Shown: piece by piece, positions 39,001 to 48,940 of the stretch
Layout: every line of letters starts with the position of its first letter
How positions within the stretch are numbered: position 1 is the stretch's first letter
DNA from: Burkholderiales bacterium
GTDB taxonomy: Bacteria; Pseudomonadota; Gammaproteobacteria; Burkholderiales; SG8-41
Length of the DNA: 58,958 nt
Direction of reading: 5' to 3'
Assembly: GCA_030833315.1 (NCBI GenBank)
Contig: JAURHM010000011.1
Coordinates: 1-58,958, forward strand
Made by a program: the position numbers and the translations under genes
The notes under the pieces: generated by a model
What the model was told of the DNA's origin: nothing
The model's database searches: none
Seen by the model: the letters and a program-made list of their open reading frames with translations, nothing else

Positions 39001-39900
39001 ATGTTGCGCATCCTGCTTGCCAGCATCATTCTGGCGCTTGCCACCATCGCCAGCGCCCAGGACAAACCCGCCGGGGCGCCCGCGGAAAAACCGGCGTTGT
39101 TTGCCACCACCAAGGTCGATGGTACCGACAACGTCTATGTGTTCCGCTACGGCAATCACCAGGCGATGTTCGTCGTTACATCCGCCGGCGTGATCGCCAC
39201 CGATCCCATCGGCTATGGCCGGCCGCAGGCGGTGACCACCTATATTGATGAAATCAAAAAGGTCACCAACCAGCCGATCAAATATCTGATCTACAGCCAC
39301 CACCACTACGACCACATTGCCGGCGGCAAACCTTTCAAGGATGCCGGCGCCGTCATCATCGCGCACAAGCGGGCCAAGGAACGCCTCGAAGTATTAAAGG
39401 ACCCGTTTACGCCATTACCTGACGAAGTAATGACCGACAAACGCGTGATCACCCTCGGTGGTACCACGCTGGAGCTGACCTATCACGGCCTCAACCACTC
39501 CGACAGCTCGATCGCGATGCGCCTGCCCAAGGAGAAAGTGCTGTTCGTCGTGGATACGCTGCCGGTCGGCTCCGTGCCGGGCCGCGGCATGATCGACTTT
39601 CATCCGCTGGAAGTTGAAAAATCCATCGAGTCGATGCTGGCGCTGGACTGGGAAAAACTGATCCCCGGTCACCCGGGTGCACCCAACGGCCGCCTGGGCA
39701 CGAAGGATGACGTCCGCGCACAGCTGCAGTTCCTGCGTGACGCATCGGATGCCGTCAAAATTGCCGCACGTGAAGGCAAATGCTGGGAACCGGCCGAAAA
39801 AGAAGTCCAGCTGCTGCAATACCAGTCCTGGCCCGGCTACGCCGCGGGGATGCCCTTTGTTGTTCGCCGCTATTGCGGCCTGTGGGGACGCGGCACCTGA
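39001..39900 (+). CDS. Exported metallo-beta-lactamase-fold hydrolase
   Basis: This 299-residue protein has a signal peptide (MLRILLASIILALATIASAQ), so it is probably periplasmic. The metal site is HHHYDH (His100, His102, Asp104, His105); further ligands are His in TYHGLNHSDSS, Asp in FVVDTLP and His in LIPGHPG. This is the MBL layout of lactonases, hydroxyacylglutathione hydrolases and quinoprotein-relay-like proteins; the reaction is unknown. GGAGG lies before ATG 39001. It is monocistronic and closed by a terminator. Confidence 0.9.
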   Translation: MLRILLASIILALATIASAQDKPAGAPAEKPALFATTKVDGTDNVYVFRYGNHQAMFVVTSAGVIATDPIGYGRPQAVTTYIDEIKKVTNQPIKYLIYSHHHYDHIAGGKPFKDAGAVIIAHKRAKERLEVLKDPFTPLPDEVMTDKRVITLGGTTLELTYHGLNHSDSSIAMRLPKEKVLFVVDTLPVGSVPGRGMIDFHPLEVEKSIESMLALDWEKLIPGHPGAPNGRLGTKDDVRAQLQFLRDASDAVKIAAREGKCWEPAEKEVQLLQYQSWPGYAAGMPFVVRRYCGLWGRGT

Positions 39901-39917
39901 TTGCGGTAAGGACTCAA

Positions 39918-39946
39918 CAAAAACCCCGCATCCGCGGGGTTTTTTA
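39918..39946 (+). terminator. Rho-independent terminator after the metallo-hydrolase
   Basis: AACCCCGC and GCGGGGTT around an ATCC loop, with an A-run before and TTTTTT after. It can act on both strands and also closes Bug gene no. 7. Confidence 0.92.
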
Positions 39947-39966
39947 TGGCCTGCTGCCGTCATGCA

Positions 39967-40950
39967 TCAATCGACGCGGATGCCCGTACGCTGCACCACC
40001 CTGGCCCAGCGATCCATGTCATTGGCCAGCAACCGGGCCAACTCTTCCGGCGTGCCCGACTGCACATCAACGCCGAGACCGGCCAGACGTTCGCGCACAT
40101 CGTTCTGCTTCAGTGCCTGAACGATTTCCGTGTTTAGCCGGCGTACGATTTCCGCCGGCAAGCGCGACGGTCCGGCAAAGCCGTACCACAAGCTGGCCTC
40201 GTAACCGGGCACCGTCTCCGCCACCGTCGGCAGCTCGGGCAATGCCGGTGAACGCTGCGTGCCAGTCGTCGCCAGGCCGCGCAGCCGCCTCGACTGCAGG
40301 TGCGGGATCACCGACAGGCTGGTGGCAAACGCCATCGTTACCTGTCCGCTGACCAGATCGGTCAGCGCCAGCGACATACCCTTGTACGGCACATGCGTCA
40401 TCTTGGTACTGGTCAGCACTTCGAACAGCGCACCGCCGAGATGCCCGGAAGCGCCGACACCCGCAGACACATAACTGAGTTGGCGCGGACGCTCCTTGGC
40501 CAGCGCCGCCAGTTCCTTGACATTTTTCGCAGGAACCGAAGGATGCACCGCCAGCACCAGCGGACTGGAACCGGCAAGCGAGATCATCGTGAAGTCACGG
40601 ACTGAATCAAACGGCAGCTTGCTGTACAAAGCGGCGTTGACCGCATGACCGCTGGGAATCAGCGCGATGGTGTAACCGTCTGGCGCCGCCCGCGCAGTGA
40701 ACTCGGTACCGATGATGCCGTTGGCCCCGGTGCGGTTTTCAACGATGACCTGTTGCTTGAAACTTTCGGTGAGCTTCGCCGCGACCGTGCGGCAGATGAT
40801 GTCGTTGCCGCCACCGGCGGCAAACGGCGAAATGATGCGGATCGTGCGCGAGGGATAAGCCTGCTGTGCGACGGCAGGCCAGGATGTTGCTGCCGCCAGA
40901 AAGACGGCGAGCAACAGCGGCCGGCGTGACCCTGCACGGCTTTCAGGCAT
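39967..40950 (-). CDS. Bug/TctC-family receptor protein (no. 7)
   Basis: This 327-residue protein has an Arg-containing leader (MPESRAGSRRPLLLAVFLAA), the loop SPFAAGGGNDIICR, IVENRTGANGIIGTE and HVPYKGMS. Its ATG overlaps the stop of the dienelactone-hydrolase gene by one base (TGATG), so it is translationally coupled to it. It is the last gene of the operon amidohydrolase, dienelactone hydrolase, Bug. Confidence 0.94.
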   Translation of the reverse strand: MPESRAGSRRPLLLAVFLAAATSWPAVAQQAYPSRTIRIISPFAAGGGNDIICRTVAAKLTESFKQQVIVENRTGANGIIGTEFTARAAPDGYTIALIPSGHAVNAALYSKLPFDSVRDFTMISLAGSSPLVLAVHPSVPAKNVKELAALAKERPRQLSYVSAGVGASGHLGGALFEVLTSTKMTHVPYKGMSLALTDLVSGQVTMAFATSLSVIPHLQSRRLRGLATTGTQRSPALPELPTVAETVPGYEASLWYGFAGPSRLPAEIVRRLNTEIVQALKQNDVRERLAGLGVDVQSGTPEELARLLANDMDRWARVVQRTGIRVD

Positions 40951-41840
40951 CAGCCACGCAGATGCTGATTGAAAAAGTCCAGCGTGCGCTGCCACGACAG
41001 CCTAGCTGCAGCCTCGTCATAACGCGGCGTGGTGTCGTTATGGAAGCCGTGCTGCGTGTTTGGGTAAATGTGCGCGGTATAACGCACATTGTTCGCCTTC
41101 AGCGCTTCTTCGTAGGCCGGCCAGCCCTTGTTGATGTTCTCGTCTTCGCTGGCGTAATGGATCAGCAAGGGCGCCTTGATCTTCGCCACCTCGGACGCCG
41201 GCACCTGGCGGCCGTAGTACGGCACTGAAGCGCCAAGGTCCGGCATGCGCGTGGCCAGAAGGTTGCAGATGCCGCCGCCGAAACAGAAACCAACAGAGCC
41301 GATTTTGCCGGTGGTCTCCGGCCGCGCCTTCAGCACCTGAGCCGCCTGATACAGATCTTCCTCGCGCTTTTTCGCATCCTGTGCCGCAAACAATGCACGC
41401 GCCTTGTCTTCGTCGCCGGGATAGCCACCGACCGGCGTCAGCGCATCCGGGGCAAAGGCGACGAAGTTGGCCAGCGCAAGCCGCCTAGCGACATCTTCAA
41501 TATAGGGGTTCAGTCCTCGGTTCTCGTGAATGACCAGCACTGCGGGCAGCTTGCCCTTGGCATCGGAGGGCTGCGCAAGGTAGCCGCGCATGCGGCCATG
41601 ACCCTGCGGCGAGTCGTAATCAAGATACTGGGTGCGGATGCGCGGATCGTCCTTCGGCACCTGCTGCGCCCAGGCGAAATTAGGCTTCAGGCTTTCCAGC
41701 ATCGCGCTCGCGGTAAACGCCCCGACCGCAAACTTCGCCGCACGGTCAAGAAACTCGCGCCGGTCGAGACGGCCATGCACATAACCATCAAACAGCTTCA
41801 GCACTTCCGGTGGAAAATCAACCGCTTTTTTGCGTTCCAT
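40950..41840 (-). CDS. Dienelactone hydrolase family protein, exported
   Basis: This 296-residue protein has an N-terminal RREFLDRAAKFAVGAFTASA segment that looks like a Tat-type leader (one Arg pair, then a hydrophobic stretch) and a dienelactone-hydrolase domain: VLVIHENRGLNPYIEDVARR, the cysteine nucleophile in SVGFCFGGGICN, the acid in HYASEDENIN and the His in NTQHGFHND. Carboxymethylenebutenolidases of this family open lactone rings in chlorocatechol breakdown; many relatives have other substrates. I chose ATG 41840 because upstream residues lie in the previous gene's 3' end. Confidence 0.9.
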   Translation of the reverse strand: MERKKAVDFPPEVLKLFDGYVHGRLDRREFLDRAAKFAVGAFTASAMLESLKPNFAWAQQVPKDDPRIRTQYLDYDSPQGHGRMRGYLAQPSDAKGKLPAVLVIHENRGLNPYIEDVARRLALANFVAFAPDALTPVGGYPGDEDKARALFAAQDAKKREEDLYQAAQVLKARPETTGKIGSVGFCFGGGICNLLATRMPDLGASVPYYGRQVPASEVAKIKAPLLIHYASEDENINKGWPAYEEALKANNVRYTAHIYPNTQHGFHNDTTPRYDEAAARLSWQRTLDFFNQHLRG

Positions 41841-41865
41841 CGTCAAGCATCCTTTGGGATTGAAC

Positions 41866-42927
41866 CTAGAGTTTGATGCCCAGCAGCTTCGCTGCAGTTT
41901 CGCTGAGCATTGCGCGTTTCTGGTCGTCATTGAAACCCGTGGCATTGAGAATGTGATTCACCGAATCGGCCTGCCAGGGAATCGGGTGGTCGGTGCCGAT
42001 CACCAGCTTGTCGTAACCGACTTCGTGCGCGAGGTGGCGCAGCGCCTCGTCGGTAAAAACCAGCGTGTCGTAGTACATGTCGCGCAGGTATTCGGTCGGC
42101 TTTTTCTTCAACTTGACGCCGGTGTCCATTTCCGGCGCGACGCGCAGGGCATTGTCTGAACGCGGCGCGTACGAAGGCAGGTAACCGCCACCGTGGGCCG
42201 AGCAGATCTTCAGGCCCGGGAAGCGGTCCAGCGTGCCGTCAAAAATCAAATGGGACAGCGCGATCGTCGTGTCGAGCGGATTGCCGATGGTATTTGCCAG
42301 CCAGCCGTTGCCCTTGAACCGCCCGTTGAGCTCCGGCGTGCTGCGCGGGTGGATGAAGATCAGCACGCCCAGTTCCTCGGCCTTTTTCCAGAACGGATGC
42401 AAATAGGGATCGGAAAACTCCTTGCCCGGGATACTGGTGCCGACCGCAGCACCGCGCAGTCCGAGTTTTTTTACCGCATGCTCCAGCTGCTGCGCAGCGA
42501 GTTCCGGGAACTGCAGCGCCACCGATGCATAGGCGACAAAGCGGTCGGGATGCTGTCCGCACCATTCGGCGAGTTTCTCGTTCTGGATGCGCACCACCTC
42601 CGCAGCGAGATCGCGTTCGCTGTGGTACCACAGCGGATTGATCGACAGTGCCTCCATGTCGATGCCCTGCTCATCCATTTCCGCGATGCGTCGAGAGCCG
42701 ACCTCGCCGAGACCCGGCCCGCGCTGGTCCTCGAGTTTTTCGCCGAGCAGGTCAAGCGCCTCCTTGACCACGCAGTGCGCATGCACATCGATGGTCTTGA
42801 CCCGCTTGCCGCCGACGATCACCTGGCGGCGGCGTCCACCGGCCGGCGTTTCAGCGGTATTGGTCATGCTGCAACCGGTAAAAACCAAACCCTCGTCGCA
42901 GCAGTGCCGCTTATCGCTCATCGTCAT
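41866..42927 (-). CDS. Amidohydrolase (ACMSD-like, Amidohydro_2)
   Basis: This 353-residue metal enzyme with a TIM-barrel fold has the metal site HAH in KTIDVHAHCVV, His in IFIHPRST, His in CSAHGGGYLPSYA and Asp in VIGTDHPIPW. The family includes aminocarboxymuconate-semialdehyde decarboxylase and gamma-resorcylate decarboxylase, so a non-oxidative decarboxylation or hydrolysis of an aromatic-derived acid is likely. The N-terminal 30 residues contain three Cys of unknown meaning. AAGGAGA precedes the ATG. It is first in the operon with dienelactone hydrolase and Bug no. 7. Confidence 0.9.
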   Translation of the reverse strand: MTMSDKRHCCDEGLVFTGCSMTNTAETPAGGRRRQVIVGGKRVKTIDVHAHCVVKEALDLLGEKLEDQRGPGLGEVGSRRIAEMDEQGIDMEALSINPLWYHSERDLAAEVVRIQNEKLAEWCGQHPDRFVAYASVALQFPELAAQQLEHAVKKLGLRGAAVGTSIPGKEFSDPYLHPFWKKAEELGVLIFIHPRSTPELNGRFKGNGWLANTIGNPLDTTIALSHLIFDGTLDRFPGLKICSAHGGGYLPSYAPRSDNALRVAPEMDTGVKLKKKPTEYLRDMYYDTLVFTDEALRHLAHEVGYDKLVIGTDHPIPWQADSVNHILNATGFNDDQKRAMLSETAAKLLGIKL

Positions 42928-42984
42928 GCAACTTCTCCTTGGTGTTGTACCTGTTTTGAATTTATTTTAAAAAATTTGCAGACA

Positions 42985-44094
42985 CTATATTGCGACATCC
43001 CGGAGTTCTTCGGCAATCGCTCTGAATTCATCCGCCAGTTCAACAAACGCAGCCACCACATCCGGATCAAAGTGCGTATTCGCACCCTTGGTGATCAGCT
43101 CCACCGCCACCTCGTGAGCGAACGGCTTTTTGTACGGGCGCGCGCTGATCAGCGCGTCATACACATCCGCCACCGCCATCAGGCGCGCCGAAATCGGGAT
43201 CTGTTCACCTGAGAGACCCTGAGGATAACCCGAGCCGTCCCATTTCTCCTGGTGGCTGTAGGCAATTTCGCGTGCGACTTCCAGGAATGAACTCGGCGTC
43301 TGGATCAATTTCTCAGCGGCAAGAATTGCATCACGCCCGAGCGTGGTGTGTGTTTTCATGACTTCAAACTCTTCCGCCGTCAGCTCTCCCGGCTTGAGAA
43401 GGATGTGATCGGGAATGCCGACCTTGCCGATGTCATGCAGCGGTGCCGATTTATAGAGCTGCTCGATCATGGCATCCGACAAATAGGTTGCGAATTTGCC
43501 GTGGCTTTTCAGTTTCTCGGCGAGAATACGGACATAACGCTGGGTGCGGCGGATATGGTTACCGGTGTCATTGTCGCGCGTCTCCGCCAGCGAGGCCATC
43601 GCCATGATGGTCACATCCTGGATGACCTGCACTTCCTTCGTGCGCCGCGTGACCTCATTTTCCAGAAATGCATTCTGGTCGCGCAGGAAATCGCGGACAT
43701 CTTTCATCAGCAGATGCGTTTTCACCCGCGCCAGCACGATCGGCGGGCTGATCGGCTTGGTGATGTAATCAACGCAGCCGACATCAAAACCCATCTGCTC
43801 GTCTTCGATCTGGGTTTTCGCCGTCAGAAAAATCACTGGGATCTCGGCGGTCAGCGGATCGGCCTTCAACTGGCGGCACACTTCATAACCGTCAATCCCG
43901 GGCATCATGATGTCGAGCAGGATCAGGTCGGGCAAGGGATGGGTTGCCGCGATCTTCAGCGCGCGCTCGCCATTATTGGCAATTTTGGTTTTATAGATGT
44001 CTTTCAGCAGCCCGTTCATCAGTGTCAGGTTTTCGGGCGTGTCGTCGACAATCAGTACCGACTTCTTGTCAGTGAAATCCAGTGCTTCGGCCAT
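42985..44094 (-). CDS. Response regulator with HD-GYP cyclic-di-GMP phosphodiesterase domain
   Basis: This 369-residue protein has a receiver domain (about 12-130, phospho-acceptor Asp in LILLDIMMPGIDGYEVC), a helical linker and an HD-GYP domain (about 160-355) with HDIGKVGIPDHILLKPGEL, MKTHTTLGRDAI, SHQEKWDGSGYPQGL and VADVYDAL. All signature residues are present, so it should hydrolyse c-di-GMP. It starts two bases after the stop of the hybrid kinase gene, which makes that kinase the obvious partner; phosphorylation would tune c-di-GMP and hence motility or biofilm. Confidence 0.95.
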   Translation of the reverse strand: MAEALDFTDKKSVLIVDDTPENLTLMNGLLKDIYKTKIANNGERALKIAATHPLPDLILLDIMMPGIDGYEVCRQLKADPLTAEIPVIFLTAKTQIEDEQMGFDVGCVDYITKPISPPIVLARVKTHLLMKDVRDFLRDQNAFLENEVTRRTKEVQVIQDVTIMAMASLAETRDNDTGNHIRRTQRYVRILAEKLKSHGKFATYLSDAMIEQLYKSAPLHDIGKVGIPDHILLKPGELTAEEFEVMKTHTTLGRDAILAAEKLIQTPSSFLEVAREIAYSHQEKWDGSGYPQGLSGEQIPISARLMAVADVYDALISARPYKKPFAHEVAVELITKGANTHFDPDVVAAFVELADEFRAIAEELRDVAI

Positions 44095-44096
44095 GG

Positions 44097-47000
44097 TCAG
44101 TGTTCCCCGACCGTAAAGTGTTTGTCTGCGGCGGCAGTACGCAGCTTGGCGAGCGCCCCCTCAAAATCAAAATCGTTGACCGCGCGGCCGATACCGTCGG
44201 CTGCATCACCGCCCAGAACACTGCGTAGCAACCCGGCATACTCGGCATAGCAATCGCCGGCATGACCGTCCGAATCGGCCAGCAGCGCTGCGAGTTTCGA
44301 TATTGCCGCCTGCGCTGCAGCAGTATCCACCGGTCCCGCGGCAGCGGCTGGTGATGCCGCAGCGCCGGCAGCCTCGCGCAAGGCGGCAACCGCATCGGCA
44401 ATCGCCGCCGCAAAAGCATCCTGCATCGCCGCCGTTTCCCGTCCTTCACGGATGGCCTGCTCCAGAACAGCGGCTGCCTGTTGCGGCTGATCGGCCCCGA
44501 TAGTGCCCGAAACGCCTTTCGCCGTATGCGCGATGCGCTCCGCCGTCGAGCGGTCGCCGGCAGCCAGCGCGGCACACAGCACTTCCGGCGCACCAGCCTG
44601 ACCTTCGACATACTTTTCCAGCAGCCGGCGATACAGCGTTCGATTGCCCGCCACCCGCTTGAGCCCTTTCACCGTGTCGATACCCGTAATTATCAGCGCA
44701 GGCTCCGCCGCACCGGTATTCGTAACCACGGGCGCAGCTGCAACGTCGGCCCGCTTCGGCAACCAGCGTAACAGGGTAGCGAACATCACATCGGGATCGA
44801 TCGGCTTGGTGATGTAGTCATTCATGCCGGCAGCCATGCAGCGTTCGCGCTCTTCGGCCATCGCATGCGCAGTAATGGCAATCACCGGCACCTGGCCGCG
44901 TTCAGCATCAGCGCGGATCTGCTGCACCACTTCATAACCATCCACTTCCGGCATCTGCAGATCGGTGAGTACTATATCGAATGTGCCTGCCGGCTCCGCA
45001 CGGAATTTCCGCATCGCTTCGCGCCCGTCATTGGCCACGACAACCGTGGCACCCGCACCCTCCAGCAGTTCGACGGCAATCTGCTGGTTGATTTCATTGT
45101 CTTCCGCCAGCAGCAGGCGTGCGCCTGCGAGATTATGGCCGGCGGACTGCAGACCAGCAACCATCGCCTCACGTGCCTCTGGCGCAAACACCAGCATGAT
45201 GGCGTCGAGCAGCGCCGAAACGCCGACCGGTTTCACCAGGAATCCGTCGAGCTGCGCCTGCTCGGCCTCGTGCTGCACATCATCGCGCCCGAAGGCTGTG
45301 ACCATGATGATCGCCGGCGGCGACGGCAGCGCCTTGATCGCACGCCCGGCTTCAATGCCGCTCATGCCCGGCATTTTCCAGTCCATGAAAACAATGCGGT
45401 ACGGCGCCGGGGCATCACGCACCGCGGCCACCGCCTCCGCCCCGGATGCGACCTGATCCACCACAAAGGGCAACGCGGACAACTGATCGGACAACACTTC
45501 ACGCGCACCGGGATTGTCATCCACCACCAGCACGCGGGCGCCGTTCAATTCCTCAGGCACCACTTTGCGCCGCTTGCCTTCAACACCGATACCGAACCAA
45601 GCGGTAAAACAGAAAGTGCTGCCGCGCCCGGGTTCGCTCTCCACCCAGATCGTGCCGCCCATCATTTCGGTCAGGCGCTTGCAGATTGTCAGCCCCAGTC
45701 CCGTACCACCGTATTTTCGTGTCGTCGAACCGACAGCCTGGGTAAACGGCATAAACATTCTTGCAGACTGCTCCGGCGTCATGCCGATCCCGGTATCGCG
45801 CACCGAGAATTTCAGTTTGACGCGGTCAACCTGCTGCTCTATCCGTTCCACATGCAGTTGCACTTCACCCTGCTCGGTGAATTTAACCGAGTTGCTGACC
45901 AGATTGACCAGGATCTGTCCGACCCGCAGCGGATCGCCGACCAGCCGCAGTGGCACATCGGTGCCGGTGTCGAACAGCAATTCCAGCCCCTTGTCGAAGA
46001 CTTTCTTCCCGATCATCGCCGATACGCTGCCCAAAACCTTTTCCAGATCAAAGGAAACGGATTCCATATCGAGCTTTCCGGCCTCGATCTTGGAGAAATC
46101 CAGAATGTCATTGATGATTCGGAGCAGCGCCGTGCCGGAATCGTGGATTTTCTGAACGTAGTCGCGCTGGCGCGGGTTGAGTTCGGTCTTCAGCGCGAGG
46201 TGGGACATGCCGATCACCGCATTCATCGGCGTGCGGATCTCGTGGCTCATGTTGGCGAGGAATATCGACTTCGCGCGCGTTGCCTCTTCAGCGATCTCCT
46301 TCGCTTCGTGCATCGCCTTTTCGGCGGCCTTACGTTCGGAGATATCGTTGATCATCGTCGCCAGCGCGACCAAACGGCCATTTTCGTCGCAGATCGAACT
46401 GGTAATGACGTCGGCCCACAGCAAAGTTCCGTCTTTACGCCGGTAGCAGCGCTCGGTAGAGTAGCTCGACAGCTCACCGCTCCTGAGCTTCAGCTGCATC
46501 TTCTCCATGAGCCCCAAATGCTCCGAGTCCATCAGCTGCTCAAAGGGCACACTCTCAATTTCATCGCGCGTATAGCCCAGCAGTCTTTCATAAGCACTGT
46601 TGACGCCCAACACCTTGCGTTGCAGGTCTCTCGTGATGATGCCCACCGCGGTATGTTCGAATATCGCGCGAAAATAGGCCTCACGCTCAGCAAGGTCGCG
46701 CGTGCGCTGCTCCACCCGCAACTCCAACTCCTGATTGCTGCGCTCCAGGGAGCTCATGGATTCCCGCAACTCCACACGCATGCGCTCCTGTGCGTCGGCC
46801 AGATCACGCAACTCTGTCAGCGATGACCGTGTCTGCACCGGCTCGTCCAGATTCATCGCCGCAAGGCGGCCACTGGCCTGCGCCAGTTCCTCCAGAGGCG
46901 CGCTGAACTTGCGCGCCATCGTCGCCGCTGAAACCGCTCCTATCGCCAGCACACCGGCAAGCAGCGCCCCCAGCAACAGTGCGGTATGCCGCAGCCAATC

Positions 47001-47960
47001 GGGCAGGAAATCCTGGATCGGCGCCGCGGCGACGATCACCAGATCCTGCCTGCCGAGACGGATAGGCATAAAAGTCGCCAGCCAATCCTCGCCTTCGCGA
47101 ACAAACGGCAAGGGCTTGTTAAAAGGCCGGTCCGATGAATTCCACAATTCCCAGGTCTGCGCCAAATGCCAGAGGCCCGCATCAGCAGGCCGCTTGAGCA
47201 CAAACTTGCGGATGTCATCATCGTTCTGCACCAGCGGGTCTTTGGGAACGCCAACAATGCGACCTTCGGGCGTCAGCAGTGACATGCGGCCGCGTTCACC
47301 GATTTTCATCGACGAAGTTATGCGGGACAGATTGATCAGACTATTGTCCAAAGCCAGCACATAACTGGCTACACCGGCAGCGTTACTGAGGCGCACCGAA
47401 GCAGTCATGCCCGGTTCCTTGGTCGACAAAAGGATATAAGGCTCTGTCCAGTGCACCGCTTCATCACTGACCAGAGCCATGGCGCCGGTATGCCAGGACT
47501 GGTTGCGCGGATCATAATCGCTCTCGATCCACGCTTCCGACTGAACCCCTCCGGTACCATGCCACATCAAAACCTTTTGCCGCTTGCCCCAAGCCTGCTT
47601 GTCGGTGATGCGAATCCGCCACAGCCCCTTCTGTTGACGCGACAGCATCATTTCCCGGCCACGGTCATCGGCAAAAAATACCGAATCGATAGTTGCACTT
47701 TTATGAAGGATCGGCATCAACAGCTGCGCGAAAACCTGATAGTCACCGAATCTGATCTGGCCAGTACGAGCCCATTCCCTTTCAATCCAAGCAATTTCTT
47801 CCGTATCGCTGACGACCGATTCAACGCGACTTTCAACTTTATCTACTGTATGGGCCAACTGGTCGGAGGCGGCCTCGCGCGCCACCGGCACGACAACCAG
47901 GAAATACAGCGCCACCGCGAGTAGCAGAAACGCGAATGCAATGAGCCCGACAAAACGCAT
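44097..47960 (-). CDS. Hybrid sensor histidine kinase (BarA/GacS-like; Cache-PAS-HisKA-HATPase-REC-REC-HPt)
   Basis: The frame is open from 48137. Numbered from there, domains are: membrane segment 61-88, periplasmic Cache-like sensor about 90-380, second membrane segment 384-404, HAMP-like region, PAS 482-605, HisKA with the phospho-His near 631 ([15 protein letters not shown]), ATPase with N-box [10 protein letters not shown] and G-boxes VRDTGIGM and [10 protein letters not shown], receiver 1 (Asp near 917, [11 protein letters not shown]), receiver 2 (Asp near 1056, [11 protein letters not shown]) and HPt (His near 1202, [10 protein letters not shown]). I place the start at ATG 47960 (AAGG eight bases upstream), because ATG 48137 has no ribosome binding site and almost touches the divergent gene; the true start is uncertain. 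It works with the HD-GYP protein. Confidence 0.93.
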   Translation of the reverse strand: MRFVGLIAFAFLLLAVALYFLVVVPVAREAASDQLAHTVDKVESRVESVVSDTEEIAWIEREWARTGQIRFGDYQVFAQLLMPILHKSATIDSVFFADDRGREMMLSRQQKGLWRIRITDKQAWGKRQKVLMWHGTGGVQSEAWIESDYDPRNQSWHTGAMALVSDEAVHWTEPYILLSTKEPGMTASVRLSNAAGVASYVLALDNSLINLSRITSSMKIGERGRMSLLTPEGRIVGVPKDPLVQNDDDIRKFVLKRPADAGLWHLAQTWELWNSSDRPFNKPLPFVREGEDWLATFMPIRLGRQDLVIVAAAPIQDFLPDWLRHTALLLGALLAGVLAIGAVSAATMARKFSAPLEELAQASGRLAAMNLDEPVQTRSSLTELRDLADAQERMRVELRESMSSLERSNQELELRVEQRTRDLAEREAYFRAIFEHTAVGIITRDLQRKVLGVNSAYERLLGYTRDEIESVPFEQLMDSEHLGLMEKMQLKLRSGELSSYSTERCYRRKDGTLLWADVITSSICDENGRLVALATMINDISERKAAEKAMHEAKEIAEEATRAKSIFLANMSHEIRTPMNAVIGMSHLALKTELNPRQRDYVQKIHDSGTALLRIINDILDFSKIEAGKLDMESVSFDLEKVLGSVSAMIGKKVFDKGLELLFDTGTDVPLRLVGDPLRVGQILVNLVSNSVKFTEQGEVQLHVERIEQQVDRVKLKFSVRDTGIGMTPEQSARMFMPFTQAVGSTTRKYGGTGLGLTICKRLTEMMGGTIWVESEPGRGSTFCFTAWFGIGVEGKRRKVVPEELNGARVLVVDDNPGAREVLSDQLSALPFVVDQVASGAEAVAAVRDAPAPYRIVFMDWKMPGMSGIEAGRAIKALPSPPAIIMVTAFGRDDVQHEAEQAQLDGFLVKPVGVSALLDAIMLVFAPEAREAMVAGLQSAGHNLAGARLLLAEDNEINQQIAVELLEGAGATVVVANDGREAMRKFRAEPAGTFDIVLTDLQMPEVDGYEVVQQIRADAERGQVPVIAITAHAMAEERERCMAAGMNDYITKPIDPDVMFATLLRWLPKRADVAAAPVVTNTGAAEPALIITGIDTVKGLKRVAGNRTLYRRLLEKYVEGQAGAPEVLCAALAAGDRSTAERIAHTAKGVSGTIGADQPQQAAAVLEQAIREGRETAAMQDAFAAAIADAVAALREAAGAAASPAAAAGPVDTAAAQAAISKLAALLADSDGHAGDCYAEYAGLLRSVLGGDAADGIGRAVNDFDFEGALAKLRTAAADKHFTVGEH

Positions 47961-48151
47961 TACCATCGCCTTGCGGATGGTGGTGGCGTTCAAAGACCAG
48001 TGAATATGCTGGCCGATCCTGTTTTTATCGAGTAGGGACAAAGCGGCTTTTTTTGTGACCGGGAATGGACTGAATGTATCCGCAAAAGACGCCGTTGCAA
48101 AGCCGCGCAATCGCAGCACTGCCTTACAATCCGCCATCAGGGAGAGCTTCT

Positions 48152-48829
48152 ATGAACAAAGGCATCTGGGCCATCTGGTACGGCATCGCGGACAACGACA
48201 AAACGGCTTATCTGGACTGGTTCCATAACATCCATATCCCGGAGAAACTCTCGCGCTCCGGCTATCGCTGGGCCGCGCATTACGAACTCGGTCACGGCGG
48301 ACGCGGTGCCGGATATGTCGCGCTGTTCGGCGGCGACAGCAGCCACACCTTCCTCAACCCCAGCCCCGTCCAACTCGCCACGCGGCAAAGTGCCGAAACC
48401 AAGCAATTCATTGGCATGCGGCGCAATACAGCAGCCGCCATTCTCGCTGAAGAAATCCGCATTGACGGCCCCGATGCCGCAAAACGCGGGCCCGGGCTGA
48501 CCGCCGCACCGGTAATTCAGATCGGCCATTTCAATGCGCCGTCACCGCAGGTCGAGGACGACCTCGGCGGCTGGTATGCGCAGGAACGGTTCCCGCTGCT
48601 GCAAAAACTGCCCGGCATGATCGGCGCGCGCAAGCTGCTGGCCAGCGTCGGCGCGCACAAACACGCGATTCTTTATGAGTTCACTTCACTGGAAGCGCGC
48701 GAAAAGCACTACGCACCGCTCGAGGCCGAGTCTCGTGACCCGAGCACCTGGATGGGACGCGTGGTGCCGCAGTTGCTGCACGCCACTTATTCGCCGGCGG
48801 TCGGACAGCGGCTCTGGCCTGCAATCTGA
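48152..48829 (+). CDS. Unknown protein, probable dimeric alpha/beta-barrel (EthD-like) repeat
   Basis: This 225-residue protein looks like two related halves. The first begins IWAIWYGIADNDKTAYLDWF with HNIHIPEKL, and the second has VIQIGHFNAPSPQ, then LGGWYAQERFPLLQKLPGMI and GARKLLAS. The pattern 'D-W---H-PE-L---G' is that of ferredoxin-like ABM/EthD domains in small oxidoreductases. I do not recognise a characterised family. ATG 48152 follows GGGAGAG. It is divergent from the kinase gene. Confidence 0.8.
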   Translation: MNKGIWAIWYGIADNDKTAYLDWFHNIHIPEKLSRSGYRWAAHYELGHGGRGAGYVALFGGDSSHTFLNPSPVQLATRQSAETKQFIGMRRNTAAAILAEEIRIDGPDAAKRGPGLTAAPVIQIGHFNAPSPQVEDDLGGWYAQERFPLLQKLPGMIGARKLLASVGAHKHAILYEFTSLEAREKHYAPLEAESRDPSTWMGRVVPQLLHATYSPAVGQRLWPAI

Positions 48830-48884
48830 AATGCGCTGATCGCACACCCCCGCAGCGCGCAAGCGCAGAGCGCCAATGCGCCAT

Positions 48885-48899
48885 AAGCATATGTTTATA
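48885..48899. promoter_or_regulatory. Repeated near-palindrome TAAGCATATGTTTAT (copy 1)
   Basis: First copy of the motif, about 27 bases upstream of the probable -10 element of the aldo/keto-reductase gene, where an activator could bind. Confidence 0.35.
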
Positions 48900-48925
48900 T
48901 TAATAATTTCTTAAGTGTTTTGTAA

Positions 48926-48931
48926 TACAAT
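48926..48931 (+). promoter_or_regulatory. -10 element suggesting a leaderless aldo/keto-reductase mRNA
   Basis: TACAAT lies only nine bases before the ATG at 48941, within an AT-rich stretch (48886-48932), and no ribosome binding site is visible. If used, transcription would begin at or within three bases of the ATG. The -35 region is weak. Confidence 0.35.
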
Positions 48932-48940
48932 GATCGTGCA

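Noticed and set aside
44865-46826. Plus-strand frame of 653 codons opposite the hybrid kinase
   Set aside because: Antisense shadow of clearly assigned kinase domains.
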